22,127 nucleotides of DNA from an uncultured Clostridium sp. Its GTDB lineage: Bacteria > Bacillota > Clostridia > TANB77 > CAG-508. Of the stretch, positions 8,580 through 15,482 are shown piece after piece; position 1 is the stretch's first letter, and each line of letters opens with the position of its first letter. The stretch covers positions 1 through 22,127 of the forward strand of contig CATLUC010000014.1 in NCBI GenBank assembly GCA_950059165.1. The letters are read 5' to 3'. The notes under the pieces are model-generated. The model saw nothing but the letters and a program-made list of their open reading frames with translations, was not told the origin of the DNA and made no database searches. Position numbers and translations under genes: made by a program.

Positions 8580-9756
8580 CGAAGAATTAAGTAAAAATGT
8601 ACTAAAAATAGTAAAAAGAAAAATAGCTATATCCAACTTTGAAAAGGAGGATAAAAAAATGTTCAAAAATAAAATAGGAAAAATGGTAGCAACCTTTCTA
8701 TTCACAACTGGATTAACAATAGGAGTAGTATTTGCAGGAACAATGGTATACGAAAAAGCATTCAAAGAACCTAAAAAATATGAATCTTATGAAGAACTAA
8801 TACAAGATGTTAGAGAAAGTCAAGGTTCACAAGAAGTTACCAAAGAAGATGAAGAAAAAGCAGTCAATATGGAAGAAGCAATGGCTGAAGCAAATAAATA
8901 TTTAAATAAACTTGGAATTGAAAATCAAGAATTTGTTATAAAAGAATTAAAGAAAAACTATATAATGGGAGCAGAACTAGTATATTATTTTACAACAGAT
9001 ACAAATTTAAACAAAGGTATCCAAGTAGGAATTAATGCAGAAAATGGGAAATGTATATCTTTTACAAATAATAATCTAGCACATTCTGGTTTTGAGCCAG
9101 ATAAAATAAGCAAAGATGAAGCAATAAAAAAAGCAGATGAAATATATAAATTATTTGATTTAAAAGAAAATGAATACAAAATAAATCAAGTTTCAGAACC
9201 ACCATGCTATTTTCCAAATAACGAAGGAAATAGTGCTGAATGGTTTGTAACATATTACAAGGTATATGGAGAAGCACTAAATCAATTTGAAAGAGTTCAA
9301 GTTATGTTTACAGTAGTAAATGGAGAATTAAAAGTGTATAGTACTTTTATAGCCAATGAAAATGTAGAATACAAAGATAATCCAGTTCAAATCACAAAAG
9401 AAGAAGCCCAAAAAATTGCATTAGAACAAGATAAAAAAATAACAGATAATGAAGTAGATTGGATTACTACAAAACAACAAATTAGACAAGTAAATTCTTG
9501 GATTTATCTATTAGAAAAAAATGGAGGAAAATATCCTGAATTAAAAGAAGAAAAACAAGCAGATGGTACTACTGTAACATATTATGAATATCAAACAGTA
9601 CAAAATGTTGCAAGAAAAGTTTGGACTGTAAACATTCATTATAAACAAGGTGAACCTGACCCAAATAATGAAAAGAAATATAATTCAAAATCAATTTTTG
9701 TAGATGTAACAACAGGCGAAGTTATAGGAGGAAGCGACGAATCCTATTGGGATTAA
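8572..9756 (+). CDS. Membrane-anchored YcdB/PepSY-like protein, probable partner of the ECF sigma factor
   Basis: A 394-aa protein with about 33 cytoplasmic residues, one membrane segment (about 35-56, KMVATFLFTTGLTIGVVFAG) and a large outside part. The outside part has two repeats resembling YcdB/YcdC or PepSY-type domains (EEAMAEANKYLNKLGI; KDEAIKKADEIY; KEEAQKIALEQ). The overlap with the sigma gene and the single membrane pass suggest an anti-sigma or sensor role, but no canonical anti-sigma zinc motif is present. ATG 8572 has AAAGGAGGG 9 nt upstream. A second in-frame ATG at 8659 (residue 30) also has a strong AAAAGGAGG site, so a shorter form lacking the cytoplasmic tail may be made. Confidence 0.75.
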   Translation: MNNEELSKNVLKIVKRKIAISNFEKEDKKMFKNKIGKMVATFLFTTGLTIGVVFAGTMVYEKAFKEPKKYESYEELIQDVRESQGSQEVTKEDEEKAVNMEEAMAEANKYLNKLGIENQEFVIKELKKNYIMGAELVYYFTTDTNLNKGIQVGINAENGKCISFTNNNLAHSGFEPDKISKDEAIKKADEIYKLFDLKENEYKINQVSEPPCYFPNNEGNSAEWFVTYYKVYGEALNQFERVQVMFTVVNGELKVYSTFIANENVEYKDNPVQITKEEAQKIALEQDKKITDNEVDWITTKQQIRQVNSWIYLLEKNGGKYPELKEEKQADGTTVTYYEYQTVQNVARKVWTVNIHYKQGEPDPNNEKKYNSKSIFVDVTTGEVIGGSDESYWD

Positions 9757-9764
9757 ACAAAAAT

Positions 9765-9800
9765 GGGCTGATAATTAATTGCAATTATCAGCTCTTTATT
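9765..9800 (+). terminator. Rho-independent terminator of the sigma-factor operon
   Basis: GGGCTGATAATT (9765-9776) pairs with AATTATCAGCTC (9783-9794) with one G-U pair; the loop is AATTGC and TTTATTAT follows. Confidence 0.85.
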
Positions 9801-9900
9801 ATATAATATGAAAAATAATAAATTATTGATAGTGGTAAAATGAACAAAAAAATTAAATAACATCTAAACGACAACATTACAATATATGAGGTAGATAGAT

Positions 9901-10347
9901 ATGAGAATAATCGAAATACAAGAAAGAACAGAAATGCTAGTAAATCAATTATTAGAAGTATGGGAAGATTCAGTAAAAGCAACACATTTATTTCTGTCTA
10001 ATGAAGAAATTAAAGATATAAAAAAATACGTACCACAAGCTATTTTGGGAGTATCACATTTATTGATTATAGAAAATGAAAGCCATCAGCCCATTGCCTT
10101 TATGGGAATAGAAGATACAAAACTAGAAATGTTATTTATTAAAAACAGTGAAAGAGGAAAAGGATTAGGAAAACAGTTATTAAACTATGGCATAGAAAAT
10201 TATAATGTGAATAGATTAGCAGTAAATGAACAAAATCTAAATAGCAAAGGATTTTATGAATATATGGGATTTAAAACTTATAAAAGAACAGAAGTAGATG
10301 AGCAAGGAAATTCCTATCCAATACTATATATGAGATTAGAAAAATAA
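9901..10347 (+). CDS. GNAT-family N-acetyltransferase (YjaB-like)
   Basis: A 148-aa single-domain GNAT enzyme that should move an acetyl group from acetyl-CoA to an amine. The CoA-binding motif A is ERGKGLGKQLL (about residues 84-94), and the motif B region NSKGFYEYMGFKTYKRTEVD follows. The N-terminal WEDSVKATHLFLS resembles the E. coli YjaB group (WExSVxATHxFL). The substrate is unknown. The ATG follows a GAGG site; no clear promoter is seen in the 100 nt between it and the preceding terminator. Confidence 0.9.
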   Translation: MRIIEIQERTEMLVNQLLEVWEDSVKATHLFLSNEEIKDIKKYVPQAILGVSHLLIIENESHQPIAFMGIEDTKLEMLFIKNSERGKGLGKQLLNYGIENYNVNRLAVNEQNLNSKGFYEYMGFKTYKRTEVDEQGNSYPILYMRLEK

Positions 10348-10414
10348 ATTTTTATTTTTTAGATAAAGTTGTAAATCATATAATTGCAATAAATAATACT
10401 AATATTGAAATTAG

Positions 10415-10591
10415 GCTATATTAACAAGAATACAGATAGAAGACACTATTTTAAATTACAAACCTACTCTTGTTTTTGTAGAACACGATGAAACATTTAT
10501 TGAAAAGGTGGCAACAAAAATTATAAATTTTGATAAAATTTTTAAGAATGAAAATGAATTAAAAACCTTTCTAACCAATAAAGAGTATTAG
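10415..10591 (+). pseudogene. Remnant: C-terminal end of an ABC-F ATPase
   Basis: A 58-codon open stretch bounded by in-frame stops at 10412 and 10589. It contains NYKPTLVFVEHDETFIEK and VATKIINF, which match the H-loop region (FVEHD) and end of ABC-F proteins of the Lsa/Vga-like group that protect ribosomes from antibiotics. The rest of the gene, including both Walker A motifs and the signature motifs, is missing, and there is no start signal. It lies about 100 nt outside the left end of the tRNA-Arg island, so an earlier insertion or deletion at this site probably removed the gene. Confidence 0.75.
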
Positions 10592-10615
10592 ATAAATAAA
10601 TTACAGATATAAATA

Positions 10616-10655
10616 AAAACATCTCAAAATACGTTAATGTAAATTGAGATGTTTT
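10616..10655 (+). terminator. 12-bp hairpin terminator after the ABC-F remnant
   Basis: AAAACATCTCAA (10616-10627) pairs perfectly with TTGAGATGTTTT (10644-10655) around a 16-nt loop. It is probably the original terminator of the lost ABC-F gene; it is T-ended on plus and A-rich on the other side. Confidence 0.7.
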
Positions 10656-10694
10656 CTGCTTATACCCTTTTAAAGAGTTCGAATATGCGTATTT

Positions 10695-10739
10695 TGGTGA
10701 GCCAGCAAGGATTCGAACCCCGGACCCCAGGCTTAGAAG
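10695..10739 (-). repeat. Left attachment-site copy: duplicated 3' half of tRNA-Arg
   Basis: It matches the 3' half of the intact tRNA-Arg, from the anticodon region through the T-arm, acceptor strand and CCA, with one difference in the T-stem. Similarity stops at 10740, so D-arm and 5' acceptor strand are absent and no functional tRNA can form. Confidence 0.85.
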
Positions 10740-11054
10740 TCAGTGAACTTACTTGTTAATTAATCATAGTTATTGTTAGTAAGTATTAACTATTACTAGA
10801 AAAATCGAGGCTTTTAAGATTATAAAACAGTAAAAAAATTAATATATTAACAAAGGCAAAAAATAAAAATTCTAAAAAGTTTTTTAGATATAAAAAATGA
10901 TGAATTACTTACTGATTACAATATTTTGAGAATTAGAAAATTAAATTTTAGAATGAGAAAACATAGATATTTCGCATTCTTATTAAGTGTACGAAAAAGA
11001 AAACAAAAATATAGTTAATAAAAAAGAAAAAATAGGTAATACTAATCAAAATAG
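10740..11054. other. AT-rich left flank of the island, no intact gene
   Basis: It holds short imperfect repeats (TTGTTAAT, TTGTTAGT, ATTAACTA at about 10754-10795) that could be recombinase arm sites. A stretch from 10827 to 11018 is open for 63 codons but has no ATG and no ribosome site. Its translation is very basic (for example KLNFRMRKHRYFAFLLSVRK) and unidentified. It may be a decayed gene end. Confidence 0.4.
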
Positions 11055-11098
11055 TTGACTAATGTGCTTACAAAATGATAAAATGTAAGCACATTAGT
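11055..11098 (+). promoter_or_regulatory. Promoter and inverted-repeat operator of the abiE operon
   Basis: TTGACT (11055-11060) and TAAAAT (11079-11084), 18-nt spacer, form the promoter. A perfect 14-bp inverted repeat, ACTAATGTGCTTAC (11058-11071) and GTAAGCACATTAGT (11085-11098), overlaps the -35 and flanks the -10. AbiEi antitoxins are known to repress their own operon by binding inverted repeats at the promoter, so this is the probable AbiEi operator. Confidence 0.8.
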
Positions 11099-11115
11099 TG
11101 AATTTGGAGGATAAA

Positions 11116-11709
11116 ATGGAAAGATATGAAAAAATTAAAAAAGTAATTAAAGATAGTCAAGGAATAGTAAACAGTAAATTCCTTAAGGAAAATGCTATTA
11201 GCAATTATTATATTAATAAATTGTTGAAAGATAAGTCGATAGCAAGAATAGAGAGAGGAATTTATGTAAGAACAGATATATTTGCAGATGAGTTTTATAT
11301 TTTACAACAAAAAAGTAATAAAATAGTATTTTCATATAATACAGCAATGTATTTTTTAGGAGAAACGGAGAGAACTCCAGACTTAATTGATGTGACAACC
11401 TATAAAGGATTCAATAAACACAGAATGCCTAAAAATACAAGAGTTCACTATGTAAATAAAGAAAATTTATATTTGGGGGCAATTAAAGTGGAATCACCAG
11501 GAGGTTTTAAAGTAATCTCTTACAATTTAGAAAGAATTTTATGTGATTTAATTAAAAGTAAAGAAACAGGGGTAGATAAAGAACAGACTAATAAATTTAT
11601 AAAAGAAATGTTTATGAAAAAGAAGATAGATTCCAGCCTAGCTATAGAATATGCTAAAAAGTTAAAATGCGAAAAGAAACTAAGAAATGTTATGGAGGTG
11701 CTTATATGA
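11116..11709 (+). CDS. abiEi: AbiEi-family antitoxin and autorepressor (type IV toxin-antitoxin)
   Basis: A 197-aa protein with an N-terminal winged-helix domain (about residues 1-55: KFLKENAISNYYINKLLKDK, then ERGIYVR as the wing). The C-terminal domain has SYNTAMYFLGETERTPDLID, VTTYKG and VISYNLERILCDLI, as in the AbiEi family. The family neutralises AbiEii without forming a stable complex and represses the operon. The start is ATG 11116, 5 nt after GGAGG; a TTG at 11098 lies inside the operator and before that site. The stop overlaps the toxin ATG by 3 nt (ATGA), giving translational coupling. The gene looks intact. Confidence 0.88.
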   Translation: MERYEKIKKVIKDSQGIVNSKFLKENAISNYYINKLLKDKSIARIERGIYVRTDIFADEFYILQQKSNKIVFSYNTAMYFLGETERTPDLIDVTTYKGFNKHRMPKNTRVHYVNKENLYLGAIKVESPGGFKVISYNLERILCDLIKSKETGVDKEQTNKFIKEMFMKKKIDSSLAIEYAKKLKCEKKLRNVMEVLI

Positions 11710-12541
11710 TAAAAAATGTTCAAAGTCTAAAAGATAGAGCTAATAATTTTGCAAAAGAAAATAACTTGACAGTACAACAGGTTTTACAAAATTATATGTT
11801 TGAAAGATTTCTAGAAAGATTATCTTTCTCAGAATATAAAGAAAAATTAATCATAAAAGGTGGATTGCTACTATCATCTATTATAGGTATAAAACTGAGA
11901 AGCACAATGGATATAGATGCTGATATAGTTGGAATAAATTAGGAATAGAAAAACTAATTATTAATATTATTAACATTAATTTGAAAGATAATACGCAAAT
12001 GAAACTAGAAAAAATAGAAGAAATAAAAGAAGAATCAGAATATGGTGGATACAGAATAAAACTAATTGGAAATTTAGAAAATTTAAAGATTCCATTTCAT
12101 ATTGATATATCAACTGGAGATATCATCACCCCTAGAGCAATAGAATATAAATATGAAAAATTATTAGAAGATGATTACATAGAAATTTATACGTATAATC
12201 AAGAAACAGTTATTGCAGAAAAACTTCAAACGATTTTATTAAGAAAAATAGCCAATAGTAGAATGAAAGATTATTATGATTTGTATTTCTTTGTTAATTC
12301 TAAATGGCAAGAAATAGATAAAAAGATATTGAAACAAGCAATAAAGGCTACATTTCAACAAAGAAATTCTATAGAAGATTTAGAAAATAGAGAAAAGATT
12401 ATAAATACCATAGAAAAAGATAAAACTTTAATTCAGTCATGGAAAGATTATCAAGTAAAGCACCTATATGCAAAGAGTATAAAATATGATGATGTAATTA
12501 AAGCAATTAAATTTTTATTTGAAGAAATAAAAGGAGATTAA
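11706..12541 (+). pseudogene. abiEii: AbiEii-family nucleotidyltransferase toxin, broken by a 1-nt deletion
   Basis: AbiEii toxins are nucleotidyltransferases that block growth, giving phage abortive infection. The first frame (11706-11942) holds the KGG motif (Lys51-Gly53) and STMDIDAD with the catalytic Asp69 and Asp71, then stops at TAG 11940-11942. The second frame continues at once with LGIEKLIINI, the IDISTGD and ITPRAIEYKY segments, EKLQTILLRKIANSRMKDYYDLYFF, and ends at 12541. Restoring one T in AAATT at 11936-11940 joins the frames as VGINLGIEKL and gives about 278 aa, normal length. No classical -1 slippery heptamer is present. An active toxin is therefore unlikely unless the base is a sequencing error; the antitoxin remains intact. 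Confidence 0.85.
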
Positions 12542-12543
12542 AT

Positions 12544-13659
12544 ATGGCAGACAAACTAAAAAAATACTTATATATAAAAACATATGAAAAAGATGAAAAT
12601 GGACGTCTTGTACTTATAAATCCGGAATTATTAATCGAGTATATAAGTGGAAAATCAAAAGAATTATTTGAAAGCTATAGAAATAAAAAACAAGTAGAAA
12701 TTAAACTTGAAATAATTAATGATTTTTTTAGAATATCAAAAAATGATAGAAAATATACAATATTACCAGAATCAATAGGAATATTTAATACAAAAAAGGA
12801 TGAAGAACATTATATAAATACAACAATTCTTTCAATGACTATGTCAAGCTATCTAGGAAATATATTTACTAATTATCATACTATGTTGCTCAAATCAAAT
12901 CAAATGATAATAGAAGAATTAAATTTATCTGGAATAGTAATAGATTATAATGACTTATATTTTAGAGCTATGAGTGATTACTTTCAAATATTATTAAATG
13001 GAGAAAAGGACATAGGGTATAAATATAAAAATTTAATTCCAAAAGAATTTATAGACATTAATACTGGAAAAACTTTTAAAATTCAAACAGATGAAATTGC
13101 AAAGAATATAAAAAGACCAATGAATCAAAATTCTTATATATCAACATTGGCTTTTCCAATCCTTATTGAGAAAATTCTTACAGAAAAAATATATAAAAAG
13201 AAATTAGATGAAGCACTTAAAAAAATTAATGAATTACTATTTTATAAAGCCATAGAGTTAACTGGAGATGAACAAATATTGTATAATATAATTAGTAGTC
13301 CAGGAGATAAAATACTTTCAGGAAAAAGTAAGGATCAGTTAAAAAAAGAAGTATATGAAATGTTTTTTAAATATAAAGCAGTTAATGAAGAAGATGATAA
13401 GCTTATACTTACAGGTATGAGTGATAAATATGGGAAACTAACATTAAATAGTTTGCTCAAAAATAAATATTCAAAAAACATATTAAAAGTTGAATATTAT
13501 AAATTATTAATCAAAATTTTTGATACAACCAATCTAAACTATAGAAATAATATTATGCATGGTAATGAGCCAATCTATAATTGTTATGATATAACTTTTT
13601 CATCAATACTGTTGCAAATAATTTGGGATATAATAAATAATGAAGCATTTATTGATTAA
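12544..13659 (+). CDS. Uncharacterised 371-aa protein with C-terminal HEPN/DUF4209-like motif
   Basis: This is the third gene of the abiE operon. It begins 2 nt after the AbiEii stop, and its GGAG site lies within the last AbiEii codons, so translation is coupled. The protein is mostly helical and soluble, with no signal peptide or membrane segment. Near the C-terminus is LNYRNNIMHGNE, Arg334-x4-His339 followed by Gly, which fits the R-x4-6-H motif of HEPN nucleases and the RNxxxHG of DUF4209-type proteins. HEPN proteins often pair with nucleotidyltransferases in toxin-antitoxin and defence loci, so a defence role with AbiE is a reasonable inference. I do not recognise the N-terminal 200 residues. 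Confidence 0.6.
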   Translation: MADKLKKYLYIKTYEKDENGRLVLINPELLIEYISGKSKELFESYRNKKQVEIKLEIINDFFRISKNDRKYTILPESIGIFNTKKDEEHYINTTILSMTMSSYLGNIFTNYHTMLLKSNQMIIEELNLSGIVIDYNDLYFRAMSDYFQILLNGEKDIGYKYKNLIPKEFIDINTGKTFKIQTDEIAKNIKRPMNQNSYISTLAFPILIEKILTEKIYKKKLDEALKKINELLFYKAIELTGDEQILYNIISSPGDKILSGKSKDQLKKEVYEMFFKYKAVNEEDDKLILTGMSDKYGKLTLNSLLKNKYSKNILKVEYYKLLIKIFDTTNLNYRNNIMHGNEPIYNCYDITFSSILLQIIWDIINNEAFID

Positions 13660-13696
13660 AACAAATAAAGATATGATTAAAATATAGAATAGTAAT

Positions 13697-13743
13697 AAAA
13701 GTGATAAATAATAGTTAAAAGAATTTACTATATTATCACTTTT
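13697..13743 (+). terminator. Terminator of the abiE operon
   Basis: AAAAGTGATAA (13697-13707) pairs perfectly with TTATCACTTTT (13733-13743), with an inner ATAGT/ACTAT pair. The right arm ends in a T-run. The 140 nt after it are AT-rich and hold no gene I can see. Confidence 0.75.
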
Positions 13744-13886
13744 ATCTTATGTTTCAAAAAACAAAGTAACTTTTTTAGAAAATTTTAGATTTTTCAATAT
13801 CTTAGAAACGTTGATACACAATGAATATGAGCAATGCAAAAATAAAGATAATAAAAATTTTTTAAATGTTTTTTTAGATATTTTGA

Positions 13887-13920
13887 AAAATAAAAAAAGT
13901 CAAGGGCTTTAAAACCCTTG
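13887..13920 (-). terminator. Rho-independent terminator of tRNA-Arg
   Basis: On the minus strand CAAGGG pairs with CCCTTG (13901-13920, 8-nt loop) and is followed by ACTTTTTTTATTTTT. It begins 9 nt after the encoded CCA. Confidence 0.85.
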
Positions 13921-13928
13921 AAAATAGT

Positions 13929-14005
<77 letters not shown>

Positions 14006-14024
14006 TTTGAAATTACAATAACAA

Positions 14025-14053
14025 TAATATCACAAAAAACATAAGCTGTCAAG
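14025..14053 (-). promoter_or_regulatory. Sigma-A promoter of tRNA-Arg
   Basis: On the minus strand TTGACA (14048-14053) and TATTAT (14025-14030) have an ideal 17-nt spacer, ending 19 nt before the mature tRNA 5' end. Confidence 0.85.
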
Positions 14054-14100
14054 CACATGTGCACGAAAAATTAAAATTATAACACAATTGTAAATTTTTT

Positions 14101-14138
14101 GTGAAGTACTTTACATTAAAAAAATAAAATGATAACAT
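14101..14138 (+). promoter_or_regulatory. Promoter of the ABC exporter operon with operator-like palindrome
   Basis: TTTACA (14110-14115) and TAACAT (14133-14138) with a 17-nt spacer. The near-palindrome GTGAAGTACTTTAC (14101-14114; 6 of 7 pairs) overlaps the -35 and could be a repressor site. The leader would be about 85 nt. Confidence 0.55.
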
Positions 14139-14229
14139 AGTAAAGATTGAACAGAAAATGTCTAAGAGGGAAAAGCCATAAATAAGACCAACCCCAATAA
14201 GGCATTAAAAAATAAAGGAGGAATTTTTT

Positions 14230-15175
14230 GTGATAGAAGTAAAAAACGTTACAAAAAAGTATGGAAAAGCAATTGCCGTAGACAACATAAGCTTCACAAT
14301 AGGAGATGGAGAAATTGTAGGCTTACTTGGCCCAAATGGTGCTGGAAAAAGTACAACAATGAATATGATAACAGGGTTTATTGAGCAAACATCGGGAAAC
14401 ATCATAGTAGACCGGTTATGACATATTAAAAAAGCCAAGAAAAGCAAAAAGACAAATCGGATATATGCCAGAAGGAGTGCCACTATACACAGACTTAACA
14501 GTAAAAGAATTTGTAACATATATGGCAGAAATTAAAAAAGTAGACAAAAAAACAAGAAAAGAAAAAATCCAAAAAATCATAGAACAAACAGGACTAAAAG
14601 AAGTAGAAAAAAAATTAATAAGAAACCTTTCAAGAGGATATAAACAAAGAGTTAGTATGGCAGGAGCACTAGTAGGAGACCCCAAAATACTAATTTTAGA
14701 CGAGCCAACAGTAGGTTTAGACCCAAAACAAATAACAGAAATCAGAAACCTAATAAAAGAACTAGGAAAAACACATACAGTCATATTAAGTTCACATATC
14801 TTATCAGAAGTAAGTCAAATCTGCAACAAAGTAGTAATAATAAATAAAGGAAAAATAATAGCAACAGATACACCAGAAAACCTAGAAAACAAAGTAACAA
14901 ACAACAATAGCATATATGTAACAGTTGAAGACCCTGAAAACAAAATGAAAAAAATCCAAGAAAAAATCAAAGACATACAAAAAATAGAATTAGCCCAAGA
15001 AAATGAAGATGGAACAAAACAATATATAATAGAAGCAAAAGGGGATATAGACCTAAGAAAGACCATATTTGCAGAACTTGCAAAAGAAAATATCACAATA
15101 TTTGAAATGAAAAAAGCAGATACAACATTAGAAGATGCGTTTATGAAGTTGATTGAAGGAGGAGAAAAGGGTTGA
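14230..15175 (+). CDS. ABC transporter ATP-binding protein (GldA-like), needs a +1 frameshift
   Basis: Read across one frameshift this is a full ABC ATPase of about 314 aa: Walker A GPNGAGKST, signature NLSRGYKQR (about residue 132), Walker B ILILDEP, H-loop SSHIL, and a C-terminal extension typical of drug/gliding exporter ATPases. The zero frame from GTG 14230 (AAAGGAGG upstream) stops at TGA 14419-14421. Skipping the C of the CGG codon at 14413-14415 gives IIVDGYDILKKPRK and continues open to 15175; Gly there is conserved in ABC ATPases (GxIxxxGxD). A separate start for the second part is unlikely, as it would lack Walker A. It would energise the GldF/GldG-like proteins downstream. It could be a pseudogene, a sequencing error or recoding. 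Confidence 0.87.
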
Positions 15176-15186
15176 GAAATAATTAC

Positions 15187-15284
15187 AATTTTGGCGTCAG
15201 CTAGTTGCGAACTGCATTTGAAATTTAATCAACGTACAATTAGTACGCTTCATAAATTTCAAACTTGTTTTCCTAGCCAAAATT
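15187..15284. repeat. Nested palindrome, 98 nt, between ATPase and permease genes
   Basis: Three concentric inverted repeats: AATTTTGGC (15187-15195) with GCCAAAATT (15276-15284); TTTGAAATTT (15217-15226) with AAATTTCAAA (15254-15263); CGTAC (15233-15237) with GTACG (15243-15247). It would fold as one long interrupted hairpin in RNA. Confidence 0.75.
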
Positions 15285-15309
15285 TAAATCTTTTCCAACC
15301 AACTTGTAT

Positions 15310-15461
15310 TATATATTAGGAAAGTCATGCTTGACTTTCTAAATAATATAAAATACATTGTACAGAAATTTTCTGACGAAAATTTCGCACACGAACAAAT
15401 TAACGGAAAGCTAAAGAGAAAAATTAAAATTATGCTAATATTAAGGCTTTCCGATTTGTTC
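15310..15461. repeat. Palindromic repeat cluster, copy 1 of a dispersed element
   Basis: Three hairpins in a row. TTAGGAAAGTCA (15316-15327) pairs with TGACTTTCTAA (15332-15342). GAAATTTTC (15365-15373) pairs perfectly with GAAAATTTC (15378-15386). GAACAAAT plus CGGAAAGC (15393-15411) pairs with GCTTTCCG plus ATTTGTTC (15446-15461). The first 22 nt (15310-15331) are identical to 21987-22008, and similarity continues for about 25 nt, so this is a repeated extragenic element inserted in the operon. No coding content is supported here. Confidence 0.7.
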
Positions 15462-15482
15462 AAAGAAAGGAATGATAATAAA

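Noticed and set aside
10695..10739. A second tRNA-Arg gene
   Set aside because: Only the 3' half is present; the 5' acceptor strand, D-arm and half of the anticodon stem are missing.
10740..10800. CRISPR-like or integron-like repeats at the island edge
   Set aside because: The TTGTTAAT-type repeats are short, irregular and without equal spacers.
11098..11115. TTG start for AbiEi at 11098
   Set aside because: It overlaps the last base of the operator arm and lies before GGAGG; ATG 11116 is correctly spaced.
11936..11945. Programmed -1 frameshift in AbiEii
   Set aside because: The site ATAAATTAG is not an X-XXY-YYZ heptamer, and no clear downstream stimulator is seen; a simple 1-nt loss explains it.
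15327..15482. N-terminal extension of the GldF-like permease to 15327
   Set aside because: The extra 52 codons run through three hairpins of the repeat block, give a sequence unlike the family, and ATG 15483 has its own ribosome site.
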